From contig CP021224.1 of the NCBI GenBank assembly GCA_003999685.1, forward strand, positions 496,001 through 560,000: DNA of 64,000 nucleotides, in the 5' to 3' direction. The notes under the pieces were generated by a model. The model searched no databases. It saw only the letters and a list, made by a program, of their open reading frames with translations, and was not told where the DNA came from. Shown here one piece after another: positions 1 to 11,562 of this stretch (positions are counted from its first letter, which is position 1; every line of letters begins with the position of its first letter). Origin of the DNA: Taiwanofungus camphoratus. Lineage: Eukaryota; Basidiomycota; Agaricomycetes; Polyporales; Taiwanofungaceae. Position numbers and translations under genes: made by a program.

Positions 1-1522
1 TGCGTGGTAACATTAATTCCTACATACTGTCAATCGATGCTCTTCCCAGATTGGCACTTCAAAATGATTTACTCCCGTGAAGTCTACTCACATGTTGTGG
101 ACGTCATACTTAGTGCAAAGTCCCCGAGTTATGCCACTGTTCTCGATCTCGACCGCAAGATCCGACAGGCGATTCTCCCTTGCGTTCGACTATATTTGAG
201 GCCGGATGAAGATGATTATAACAACCCGGAGTTGTGCATGAAGAGCTATCTCATGTCACATTACCGTTGTATCAGTTGAGTGTATGGTCTCCAGCAAAGA
301 AGGCCAATCTCATGAACCTCTCCGGCTAGCAATGATCAATATTCATAGAACATTCTTCGCTCAGGCGCTATTGGATAATCCCACAAATCCTTTATCGAGT
401 CCTTACGCACCGTCCTTCCTGGCGGCAAATCGTTGCGCTTCAATATTACTGAAATCCTTCACTCACCATCATGAACGATGTGGTCCATTGTGTGGTCGTT
501 TCTGGAGTATATGGACTCATGCATTCTCTGCTGCAGTACGTCATTGTTGCCCTAGTTCACGCCCTCACGTCTGATTACATGGTTCAGGTAATTGTGGGTG
601 CCACAGTGATACGTGTTCCAAACTATACTTTGGCCCCCAGTGCTTTGACGGAGTTAGAACTTGCAGTCGATGTGTTCAAGAGAGGTGCCAACCACTCGCT
701 TCGAGCACGACAGGGTCTAGTGCGTCCCATTTCCAACCTTACTTTGTGGAAAAGCTAATGTTGTGTGCGTAGCCACTATTGCTCAGGTTGAAAGAACGAG
801 CTACCGATGCGTATACCCAGTACCAAAGTAAGCACATGCCGAGTCGTCGGCCACCGAAGTTTGGACCAGAAGACCAGTATCAAGATGCGCTTGCCATATT
901 CGGTGGACAGACACGAGTATTGCCCAGCAAAACACTACCAAGAAGACGATCGCGAGGATCGGATGAAGCCTCAAGAGGTAACTTGAAAGAGTCCAGTCCT
1001 CGGGAGGCTCGTCCTTCCAACTCAGCGTCTCATCCGAGCGATATCGGATCCAATGCGGCGCCAATTTCCGAAGTGCACCCTTCTCTAATGGAATATCTTT
1101 CGCAGATTCCTCCTACAGTGTTTTCGGCCGTGGACGTTACACAGCCGGCTATGGAGAGTTTGGCGTTGTTATCAACGCAGTCTCAGCAGTGTATACAAGA
1201 GTCTTTTGCATCGATACCGGAAAGAGGCCCACAAGATGGAATGGAGCTTCTGAACGGATTCCTTGTCAACTCACCATTCGATGATCCATTGTCTGGCTTC
1301 ATACCGGACATCAATGCGCAGATGGGCACCGACATTTTGGATGGAACAATGTGTTCTACCGATGCGGCGATGAACGATCAGTGGGCGTCGCTCATGCAAG
1401 AGACTGGGATGCTCGATGGCTACGAAAACATAGCGCAATTAAATGGCTACACTGCAGAGACCTTCTTCACACAGTTGCCACAGCAAGATCGACCATCTGA
1501 GTTCCCGTCTTCCAACGAATGA
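1..1522 (+). CDS. Fungal-specific transcription factor, C-terminal part (5' end outside window)
   Basis: This is the 3' part of a gene for a fungal transcription factor of the Zn2Cys6 kind; the DNA-binding N-terminus lies outside the window. The visible protein carries the middle homology (fungal_TF_MHR) region: a helix with VVDVILSAKSPSYATVLDLD, then INIHRTFFAQALLDNP followed by NPLSSPYAPSFLAANRCASI, and RFWSIWTHAFSAA. An intron of about 50 bp (gtacgt...cag, near 539-588) joins HAFSAA to VIVGATVIRV. The last exon, ending at 1522, encodes a low-complexity acidic and Ser/Gln-rich tail of about 240 residues, as expected of an activation domain. The gene converges on the GatA gene (172 bp between stops). 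Target genes cannot be inferred. The family call is from sequence resemblance; the zinc cluster itself is not seen, so a regulator lacking it is possible. Confidence 0.75.
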
Positions 1523-1694
1523 ACAACACGAACGTTATGTGATGGTTTTATATTAATCCACTTGTTCCCGCAGATAGCATAGGACTCAGCCAATGTAGAA
1601 TATCGATGTATTCGTAGTCTGGATACAATATGAAAGCTAACATGATTGACGCTTTCGGTGCCCAACCGAATGGCCGTCTGGAAGCTGAGGTGGA

Positions 1695-3643
1695 TCACAA
1701 AGTGTCCTCTTCGCACATCTTGCCTACCTCCATAACCATCTCATCACATCCCCACTGACCAACCAGACTGATACCAACGGGCCATCCATCTTCTCCCAGT
1801 CCCACGGGCACATTGAGCGCCGGCAGCCCCGCCAAAGAGGCGGGAACCGTCAAAACGTCCTGCACATATGACTCCAGTCCCCCATCTACCGGTGCTTGAG
1901 CTGAGTTGGAACATAGCTCAGATGGGGGCAGGTGTGGGGCAGTTTGGATTGATGAAGGATGGAGTAACACGTGCACACGACTGTCCTCTGACATGCCCCC
2001 AATCGTGCTATTCTCCGAAGATGAAAGGATATTCCGCACGCTGAAGACACGATCAAAGTCTCTTCTGACAATTTTGCGCACACGTTGTGCCTGGAGGAAA
2101 TAGTTGTCGAAAGCGCTATAGCAGGAGCAGGTCGCTCTCAGCATGGCAGTGACGAATGTATGAGGAATACACTCACTCTGCTGTCAAGGCATACGCGCCG
2201 AGTAGTATTCGTTTCCGGACTTCTGGGCCAAAACCGCGTGACCGTGTATAAGCGTAAACGCTCGAAGTTTTGGTGACATCAGGCGGAGGAGCGACATGCA
2301 ACCCTATGATTAAGAACGAATTTCATGGGAACACAGCAGGCGATAGAGGTAGAGCGCACCATATTGGATGCCATCATACCTTGCCATGTTGCTGCTCGCC
2401 TCAGCGCTAGAGATCACGTAGTACGCACTCAAAGCGTACGGTGTTGAGGGGAGAGAAACAGGGACGAGGGACGCCCCACGGGCTCTCAGCGAATTCAGTA
2501 CACGTTTGACGGGTTTGAGCATGCTAGGTTGTAATTCGGCCGGGAAATATTCCTGATGGTCGAATTGTCTGAATATTCCGTCAATAGAGGTTGGAGAACA
2601 GGTTACCTGAGGTACCCCTATCCGCAATCCAATCAAAGAACCATTTGACCTTGAAGAAAACCAAGATTCTTGGTGTGCGTCTGATGCTCTTTGTCTTGTT
2701 GCGGGGCTAGCAGCCGTGGGGTCATTAGGATCGTACACAGATAATATCTCTGAAAGACAGCCATTATAAATCTGAGTGTTCAGCCGCCGCAACCAATACT
2801 TACTGAACACTCTTTGAACGTCTTTCACTCTTTTCGCCATGACACCCACGCAGTCCAAGCTATCGGCGTATGAGACAACGCCCCACCTACAAGAAATGAG
2901 GTTAGGATTGAACCGTAGCGTAGCACAAGGATCCGTTCTGTACCTGCTTATAATGCCATACGAAGGTTTCAGTCCTACCACACCACAGTATGACGCTGGC
3001 AATCGTATCGAACCACCGGTATCTGTAGCTAAAGCACTTTTCTTCGTAACAGTGAGATAACATTCAGAACAAGAGTTGATGTGCATACGCGTCACACATT
3101 CCGGCGGCTACGGCAGCTGCGCTGCCACCTGAGCTTCCCCCAGCGGACCGGCGCTCACGGTCGACCCACCGAACAAGGGAGTGTGGTGGCTGATGCGGGT
3201 TGATTACAGGTCCGTGTACAGAGTACACGTTGAGCGAGCTGCGAGGTTCAATAAGATAAAACGACAATGTCCTAAAAGTATTCATACCCCATGCCAAATT
3301 CATCGCAGTTCGTCTTTCCGAGGATCGCTGCTCCGTTGTCCTGCAATAACTTCACCACTGTAGCATCAAAGGGCGATATGAAGTTCTGAAGCATAGCAGA
3401 AGAGCATGTCGTTGGCATAGAAGAGGTACAGATATTATCTTTGACGGCAACAGATAGTCCGTACAGGGGCAGATCAGAATTCGAATTCTCTGGGACAGAA
3501 AGTCCATTTGCAGCGTACACCAGAGCATTCACGCTAGAGTTCTTCGTTTCTATGGTAGTCTTCCACGAGGAATGGCGACTATGAGATCTTCCGGACCATT
3601 GTATCAGTCTTTGTGCCCTTTGACATCCCGAATGGGCATTCAT
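1695..3643 (-). CDS. HER2: Glutamyl-tRNA(Gln) amidotransferase subunit A, mitochondrial (amidase signature family)
   Basis: The product is the amidase subunit of the mitochondrial GatCAB/GatFAB transamidosome, which frees ammonia from glutamine to convert Glu-tRNA(Gln) to Gln-tRNA(Gln). Read on the minus strand from ATG at 3643 it shows the amidase triad: Lys in [13 protein letters not shown] (about residue 68), the cis-Ser in [15 protein letters not shown], and the nucleophile Ser in [20 protein letters not shown], followed by [20 protein letters not shown]. The C-terminus has [20 protein letters not shown] and [16 protein letters not shown], typical of GatA. Several short introns are needed, for example after DEFGMG (gtatga near 3290) and after AAGMCDA (near 3090). 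The start is chosen because it opens the exon holding the catalytic Lys; no cleavable presequence is obvious. It is divergent from MAK11, with 148 bp between starts. A general amidase is less likely given the full GatA pattern. Confidence 0.85.
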
Positions 3644-3791
3644 GAGCTCCTACAGGGCCTGAGGCCTTTGGGAATATTGATACGCGCTTCTTTGGTGTTG
3701 TATTGCAATGGCCTTAGATTTCAACAACGATAAACAATATGATTTACCCGCCTAGGAAATCTCAGTAGGGAGAGAAGAGCATCAGATTTTT

Positions 3792-5407
3792 ATGTCTAGC
3801 CGCAAAGCTGCCATGTCAATGACTTCTAGAGCACACAAAAAGGCCAAGATCGGCAAACAAGCTACTGCAAAATCGGACATAAAGGATATTGTTCTTTTGT
3901 CGCAGCACAAAGCTGAGCATGAGCCTCGATCCGTCTCGGACAAGGGGAAAGAAAAAGAGCGAGCGTCAACACCAGGATCACATTTGAAGGACTCGCAGCT
4001 GAAGAACGTACTTCAGCCCGGTGGACATACGGATTTTCCTTCCCTTCCCTCGACATTCAAAATCATATCCGGTTCTTATGAGAAGCTTTTGTATGGACTG
4101 GAAGGCTCCATGTCTGCAGTAGGTTCAGAATACAAAATTGACTTGAAACCGATCTTCATCTTCCCCGCGCACATATCATGTGTAAGAGCTGTAGCGGCAT
4201 CACCTCACGGAGGTAAATGGCTCGCTACGGGTAGTGCAGATGAGGTGGTGAAGGTGTGGGACCTGCGGAAACGGAAAGAAATCGGAGGACTGATGCACCA
4301 TGAAGGCATGTGAGTCTACAATTGAACCGGGATAACTATTCAATTTCATTCATTGCAGGATCGATCACACATCTTGAGTTCCCTTCTCGTTCTCATCTTC
4401 TATCAGCCTCGGAAGATGGCACACTATGCCTGTTCAGAGCGCGGGATTGGGCTGTCCTTCGTTCATTGAAAGGTCATAAGGGACGCGTAAACTGCGTCGC
4501 AGTACACCCATCTGGGAAAGTGGCATTGAGTGTTGGCAAGGACAGAACTTTACGGATGTGGGACCTTATGCGAGGAAGAGGGTCAGCAAGCACGAAGCTG
4601 GGGAAAGGTTTGCGTTTATTTCCGTACTCTTGGTGTGATACCCAGGCTTATTGTGTATTCCATAGAGGGTGAAGTCGTTCGCTGGTCGACTGATGGCTCA
4701 TTATTTGTCGTTCTTTCACAATCAACTATTGACATATACACTACCGTGCGTTTCGAGTATTTTAAACTCGTGCCGAGTGCTGATTCTTGTATGGCAACAG
4801 GATATGAAGTCCCTCCATACTATCATACATCCATCCAGGCTGCATGACGTCAAGTTCTGCAGGCGAGTCCTCGGAAAGGGGGAAGTTCTCCTCGTAGCCG
4901 CCGAGGACAAAAAATTGTCGGTATACGACGTCCCATCTGAGCCAGAGGGTGTCCCCACTGTGATTGCCGAAATGGTCGGGCACTCAAATCGGTTTGTTTC
5001 TGTCAATCTTCTTTACAGCATGGATTACTGATGTGAAGGACTGAGCTAGGGTCAAGGCAGTCGATACATTATCTGTTGCCCTACCCGCATCTTCACAGTC
5101 GACACGATCATCGACGACTATTGTCTGCACCATATCCTCCGATGGGAAGATCCGTATATACGACATGGCTATCCTCCCATCGTCATCTGGAGAAAAACTT
5201 CAGCTGAACCCTATAACCGAATATGACACAAATGGAACACGCCTGACATGTCTTGCGTTGGCAGATGGTGAGACTGAGAGTAGAACAACTTCCAATGGCA
5301 AGCGAAAACATGAAGAGCTTGACAGAGGTGATGGGAGTCTTGAGGAGGAAGCCTCATGGGAGTCTCAGCGAGAGAATGAGAATGAGGATGAAGACGAGGA
5401 AGACTAA
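3792..5407 (+). CDS. MAK11: WD40-repeat protein MAK11 / PAK1IP1 homologue, 60S ribosome biogenesis
   Basis: A nucleolar WD40 protein of the MAK11/PAK1IP1 family, needed for maturation of the 60S ribosomal subunit. ATG at 3792 opens a charged N-terminal extension of about 70 residues (KKAKIGKQATAK and similar), unlike the short N-termini of yeast homologues. WD repeats follow: VRAVAASPHGGKWLATGSAD with VVKVWDLRKR, then THLEFPSRSHLLSASEDGTL, then HKGRVNCVAVHPSGKVALSV with KDRTLRMWDLMRGR, and a last repeat with CTISSDGKIRIYDM. Introns read by eye are 4310-4358, 4608-4645, 4746-4800 and one from about 4993 to 5050 that joins GHSNR to VKAVDTL. The last 60 residues are acidic, ending in a run of Glu and Asp. 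The stop is only 40 bp from the stop of the converging GPATCH1 gene, so the 3' UTRs should overlap. Confidence 0.88.
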
Positions 5408-5447
5408 ATATTGCTACATTGATATAAATTACTGCATTGCTTCAACA

Positions 5448-8400
5448 CTACATAAAGTCTATCGCTCTCTTGCGTCCTCTTGGTGGCCCCACTTCTTTAC
5501 TTTCGGCAAGTCCACTGGCATCACTAGATGACTTGGTGATTGGCACACCAGGTAACGGCTCCGCCTCTAGGCTCTTGACAATCTCTGGCAGAGGTGCCTC
5601 AATCCATATACCATCATCCTCATCCTCCACTTTCCGTGCTTTTCGTTTTTTCTTTTTCCTTTCTGCGTCTTTGTCCCTTTCCTTATCTCGTCCAGCCTTC
5701 GGCGCACCCAAGTTGAGTTCAAATCCATCCTCTTCGACATCAAAGGACATGAGGGTCACCTTCCCCTTTTTCTTCTTTTTATTGTCATCTTTCTTGTCCC
5801 TGTCCCTGTCCTTGTTTTTGTCTTTGCGAGACTCCCGCTCAGAACGTGGGACAAATGTCGGCTTGAACAACGCCAGATCCACCTTCTCTGGCGGCACTAT
5901 GGAATGTGAGGATTCGTTCTGTTGTGCTTTATAGCTCGCAACGTTCGAGTCGCCTATAGCAAGATGAGATGGCACTGGCTCAGTTTTCACTGACACTTCA
6001 GCACTTGGAGGCATGACAGGCCCAACAATATCCTCCTGCTTCATAAGATCACTATTCTCGTCTTCTTCCGCGGCCTCGTCGTCGCTATCTTCATCGTCGC
6101 TGGCAAAGATCGCTTTGAAAATATCCATCGCTGGCCGCTGGTATGTAAGGGTATCTCGTCCCTGATCCTCGTCCTCACCCAGACCAACGTTCGCCAAGTC
6201 ACGCCGGCCACTGGTCATCTTCCCGCTGCTATTTGGGCCATCCATGATGGACCCAGCACTGACGAGGTTGGGTCCAGTCGTACTAGAGGAGCTGGCTTCA
6301 GCCATGGCCGCTTCCGGCTGCCAACTCTCCTTGGCAGCAGCGGTTGGGGTGAACTCGTCCCCTTTGCCTGCAGCAGCACTCGTCAGATCCACCTCGGGAT
6401 CCTTAACGCCGAATCGCTTGCAGAGTAAGCGGGCAGGCTGCCATGGCTTCACTTCTCGTGTCAGTGGGCCATACATGCCCATTCGTACCGCACCCATCTT
6501 CGGATCCTCCTCCTTTTCCTCGTCCTTTGCTCCCTCGTCTCCCTTCATGTCAGACTCTTCAGGCCTATGCAGCCCTTCGATGATCTTGGGCCCAGTCTCG
6601 ACGACCGCGGCGCTGCGGAAGCGCCCTGCCATAGCACCCGAGAGCGGCTTGAAAACTGTTGCTGCCTTGGCGTAATCATCCAGCTCCTTATTGAAGTCCT
6701 CGATAGTCTGACCTACACTCGGTCCGATTCCGATGCCCTCCTCGTTTGGCGCTCCGGGGGTCACGGAGCCTCGGTTCGCCTGATAATGTAAAAATGTCGT
6801 GTAGCGAGACTGTTTTACAGGATCGGAGGTGAAGGGTTGAAAGCCTGACAAAGCGGCTTTCGCGACGGAGGGATGGAGATATGGGATAGTGATTTCGCCA
6901 GGGACGTGCCCCATTGAGGAGGAAGTAACAGAAGGGTGCGGTGCGGTATCAACAGGCCCGGGAGTAGCATTTTGAGCGTTCAGCAGTCGTTCTCTGTCCT
7001 TTTGAGATATGTACTCAAAGACTGAACGAGGTTTCGATGGCAAAAGCGTCTCGCCAAGGAGCGAGCCTCTCTTAATGACGAATGCATGTGACATTCAATA
7101 TACAACACACAGATGACGAGATATGGGAAGTAGCTACTAACCTCGTCCGCAGACATGAAACTGCTCTTCCACCCTGCATGTGTCGCTGGAGGCTGCTTGG
7201 AGTGAGCTTTGTCCAGTGGCGTGGTGTCAACATTTTCTTTATTATTGTCTTGCTCCCAGACTCGCCGGGGATTTGGAGACCATCCTTGCGGGACATCCGG
7301 AAGAGGAAACCTATATTTCCCGAATTTCGGTCCAGTCAGGACGGAGGTAAATTGATACAGATACAAATATCACTGCGTGCGCACCATCGATCCTCAGCAA
7401 CAGGTCTCTCAGACAGAACGAAACCTTTCAACACAGGGCGTCCGTCGCTAAATGTCTGCATGGTTGTTGACGACGTTATTCTCTTGTCAATGGCACGTCA
7501 GCAAGTACAGCCATTTCAACTATAGATATAAGAAAACGACTTACAGACTGCTGCCGTCTCGCAGAGCGTAAGGTGCTTGAAGAGGCCACAGCAATATGGT
7601 GATCGTCGTCCCCAAGTGCATCATCGTATGCCATTCTTGACCGGCCGTGACGGCCCACAGCACCATCGTACACATCCAGATCATCTTCGTCTGCATCGTT
7701 CAATGCGCCGAGACCAAAACCAGCTGTGTATGATTCAGACTCATTCATCAGCATGCATGGTAATCGGGTGTACGAACAGAAACCTGCCTGATATCTTAGG
7801 TCCTGTATCCCGCCCGCCATCGCGCCCAGCCATCCCAATGCTCTCTTCGAGTCGCATGCCAGGAGTATATCCAAGCCCATGAAAGTTATCTTTCCGCGGC
7901 GCAAGAAGCACAGGTGTGTCACGTCGGGGGTACATATGCTTCCTCGCCTCCTCGTCCTCCTCCTCGCCCGTGCTCTCCTTTATTGAGTCCATGAATCCCG
8001 CGTCTTGTGCCTGACGCTGCGAATGTGTGAGGCGCGGACCAATGCCCTGCCCGATGCGCCAGCCCATCTTCTTGAGGATGCGCGCGCCGACTGAGTCTTT
8101 GGGTGCTGGTGCTAGGGACGCTTCGAGTGCGGCGGTGACCGAGCTGTAAATACATAATGGGAACGCATGGGACATGGTCAATGCGGTGTTTTCCGGAGCA
8201 GTCGAGGTAATAAAATAGCTGCGGGGATGTGAGACACGCACTCTTGCTCTGGTTCGTCCCCAGCGCCAGCACGTCGCCGTAGCTCCGCCTCGGTCCCGCC
8301 AAAGTCCATTTCCTCGTGCTCGTCGACAAGCTTCCGGCTCTCTTGCAGCTCCGCAAGATCCTCTTCGTCCATGAAGTCTTCCGGACGTGCGGCTTTCTGC

Positions 8401-8893
8401 TTCGCTCGCTCCGATCGCGACGACACGAATGTGGAAGGTGCCCATCCTGCGTGGTGCGGTTGGTGAGTGCAATAGGATGGATGCAGTCAGAATGGAGATA
8501 AGCAAAAAGGAGATAGAGACAAGAACGCACCCTCCTTTGAACCAACAGTGTTGAAATAGCCTGCCGAGAACCCGCCCGTGAAAGCACCATGCAACCTCCT
8601 GCGACCTTTCTCGTCTCGGACCTACATGATGCACACGCTGTGTCAGCGGCGCCATTCACTGTTTGAGCGGAATCATACGCACATCCTGCTTCCATAGTGG
8701 AACAAACTCCCCCGTATCCTTCGACTTCTCCAGAGGAGGTAGCGGTGTGCCGATCTACACTCGCGCCATGCGATGAGCTAGACTGTCGGTAGATTCGGTA
8801 GCCACGACGCACCAGACAGAAGGACTCATTTGCCTTTGCGCTAGCAGGGTCAACTCCGAGATCATTCAGTTTCCGTTTCAGCCTGCTAGTCAT
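5448..8893 (-). CDS. GPATCH1: G-patch domain protein, GPATCH1 / TOUGH type (DUF1604)
   Basis: A splicing-associated nuclear protein of the GPATCH1 family, thought to act with a DEAH helicase on the spliceosome. From ATG at 8893 the N-terminus [13 protein letters not shown] and the following exons match the conserved DUF1604 block: [20 protein letters not shown], then [20 protein letters not shown], then [20 protein letters not shown] and [11 protein letters not shown]. The G-patch core is [20 protein letters not shown]. After FHGLGYTPG the protein becomes acidic and low in complexity. The long last exon (about 5448-7090) encodes roughly 540 residues with [12 protein letters not shown]-like Lys/Arg/Asp stretches and a basic C-terminus, [10 protein letters not shown]. 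At least six introns are needed. Total length is roughly 900 residues, usual for the family. It is tail to tail with MAK11, with 40 bp between stops. Confidence 0.88.
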
Positions 8894-11562
8894 GGTAGCT
8901 CAACCGGAATCAAGTGTATCACCCAAGTCGTCCTTCGAGGTGAGATGACTGAACGCGACGAATCTCAGCGACGGGATTTCTTCCACGTGATCTTTCCCTG
9001 AATGGCAATCTCGATCTTGGGCTACTAAGTACTTACTTAACGACCACTACGACAGTGCGACCTGCGAGCTGACTGGCGATTATGCTGCTTTAAAGACCTC
9101 ATAAACGGACATCGGGATGTATGCTCTTCTAGAGGTCAAGCTCTTGTCAGGAATCATTTGTATTTCTTAAATTTATCAGTATTAGCCGAACAGGCCTGCT
9201 GCTACCCTCAAGTTAATTTCAAAGTACCCTCTCGTCTAGCAACACTCACGATACTGCTTGGCAGACCTTGGCAGCCAGGTCTATTCTAATGTATCCCTAG
9301 TCCTACCTCGCCGAGACTACATATGCGACATTGCAACAACACCGACTCTCGCTCAAAGAAATACTCAGCCAAATTTCTCACCGTCAGAGTAGTAGTGTAC
9401 CTGTAGGCTCAGAAACTGGATTTCAGCCGTGCCGCAGCCTATACGCACAGATTGGACCCTTTATCCCGTCGCTCCATGGCTGCTCCCTGCCCACAATTAT
9501 TGCAAAAATGGCCATCTTGGTCAAATAATATTTATGGCCTATAAATACGCCCCGCTATAACTGAGTGTCTGCGAGCGGACTTTCCGTCCACTTAGCAGAT
9601 ACCGCTCTAATAAAGGCTGAATGCACAAAATTTGGGTAAGCAGCTCCTCCCGTACATTGCAGCCTTATGCCTCCCTGCCTGTCGCTATGCACAATGTGCG
9701 TTGTTGTGGCACTCGTCCCTGTACGTTGATCTAGAAGCTGGTGCTGCGGACGATATCAGTCAATAAATGTCTACTGCTAATATAGGCAGCGTCAATCATT
9801 TTTACGATCCCGCTGTCAGTTATGCATTTGATATCAGCTCAAACTGCTGTGTACCTGGTTCCTGGCTTCCTGCATTCCCTGGCTGTACATTGACTGTGTG
9901 GTGCTGTCTTGCTCACAGACGTATCCTTTCGTACTCCCTCTTCTGGAACCGGCTTACAGCAATCCTTACTTTACCGCTCTTGTGTCCCCAATGTCCTTGT
10001 TGCTTGTCGTTGTCTGTCTATGCAACTCGCGACTTGGTCCTAGAACTCGCAAGCTGCATTTCGAAGAATGTTACAGCAACTTTTCATAGGCATATGTGTG
10101 GTCCGTGGCAATGATCCGGCCGAAGAGCTCTGGTTCCTCCTACTCTTCATCTCAAATCTGCTGGGTTCTTCCTAATGCTAGGCGCAGAACTATGCCCCCC
10201 CCTTCGAAAGCGCGAATCTTTGTCGCTATCGCCTACCTGTACGCCATCAACGTTTCGTATGCAGGCGTCGGGCGCTTACTGCACCACGAAACTTATGTCA
10301 CCGCAGTCAACGACCCAACAGTCTCGTCGAGCTTCGATCCTCTGTGGAAGTTAACCTAATGACGATGTGGGCTCAAGCGCTGCTGGCGCTTTCTGAAAAC
10401 TTGGCCAGGCAGCGCTCGAGCCCGGTGGCATTTGGGCGCGACGTGTGAACGCGTTGCCCGAATTGCTTCTGTTTACGTACTCTTCCAAGGACGACTTGTC
10501 CGGCGGTCAAGCTCCGCACGCTCGGGGCATAACTGAGGGGGACATGTCTATGGGCTCATATCTTCAAGGGTCCACAGCGCGGCCCAACAAGGGACAGCTA
10601 TCTATCCTGCAACGCATGTCGCAGCCATGGCCGGACCCATCGCGCTGCATCCAGGGCATCCTGTGTCAGGTCGTGACGTCGAGGAGATAGCCGCGTGCGT
10701 ATGGCGTCTCGTTAGATAGGGTCTCCAATCAATAGTTCCGGGGGCTTCTGGTTCCGTTTGGGGCGGTGAGGGGCGGTGGGGTCTGTCAGATAGTCGGCGC
10801 CATTGAGTACGTCTCAGTGACCTTGCAAAACGCGCTAGAGGACGGTTTGATAGCGTCGGTGTTGATGGATAGGTCGCGTGAGGGTCGTGCGCCGGGCATA
10901 GTGTCGTGCGACATATACGCTATCGCAGGTGATTCGCGGGAGGCGACGTCCAAAACAAGTAACTCAAATTTGTCTGCGGGCGTTCGCGGAGTTGGCTGGA
11001 TCTGATGAATTTTGTCTCTCGTGTGCTTCCGCGTACCTCGTGCGTCTTGCTTTACGATGGATATGAGTGGCTAAGTATATGGCCAAGCCCATGTGGTGTC
11101 CTGTCTTCAAGTGTTTGAAGTACCAGTTCGAACAGCCTCAAGGTGCAGGGTGTTGCTTTTGCGAGACACATCCAACGCTTTTCAAAAATTTTACGAGGGG
11201 TCCATAAGCATCCCAAAGTTTTTGAGTCCACCCAGACCGCCGGCTGTGTTTCGGTTTTTTCTGCACCAACTTGTCCCGACTCTGCCGGACAGGGCAAAAC
11301 GTTCTGCCCCACCCACAACGTCGTCGACACTCGAGAGAATTCTGGGTAAATCGTTGTTGTCGGCAGGACCATTCAAAGGTCCATCAATCAGTCCATATCT
11401 GGTGGCGTGGGCTTATCGTAAACTTTTGTTCGGTTCTCCAAGCATATGATGATACAGCGCCTCTACCATGCGCTCCTTCTTGATTTATATAGGTGACAGT
11501 CCTTCCCAGGCGTGTTGGAACTCTCTCGCTGCCTTTCCCTTCGACATTCCGGTGTTCTCAAA
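8894..11562. other. Gene-free stretch
   Basis: No coding gene, tRNA or intact mobile element could be recognised in about 2.6 kb. Open frames here are short (under 120 codons) and resemble no family. The left part (about 9050-10100) is AT-richer; 10,360-11,010 is GC-richer. The last 100 bases are the promoter and 5' leader of the permease gene. Decayed coding DNA is possible but not shown. Confidence 0.5.
11484..11491 (+). promoter_or_regulatory. TATA-like box of the amino-acid permease
   Basis: TTTATATA lies about 75 bp upstream of the permease ATG at 11563, a usual distance for a fungal TATA element with a short leader. Confidence 0.4.

Noticed and set aside
10360-11010. GC-rich block that might be a decayed mobile element
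   Set aside because: No terminal repeats, target-site duplication or recognisable protein fragment was seen.
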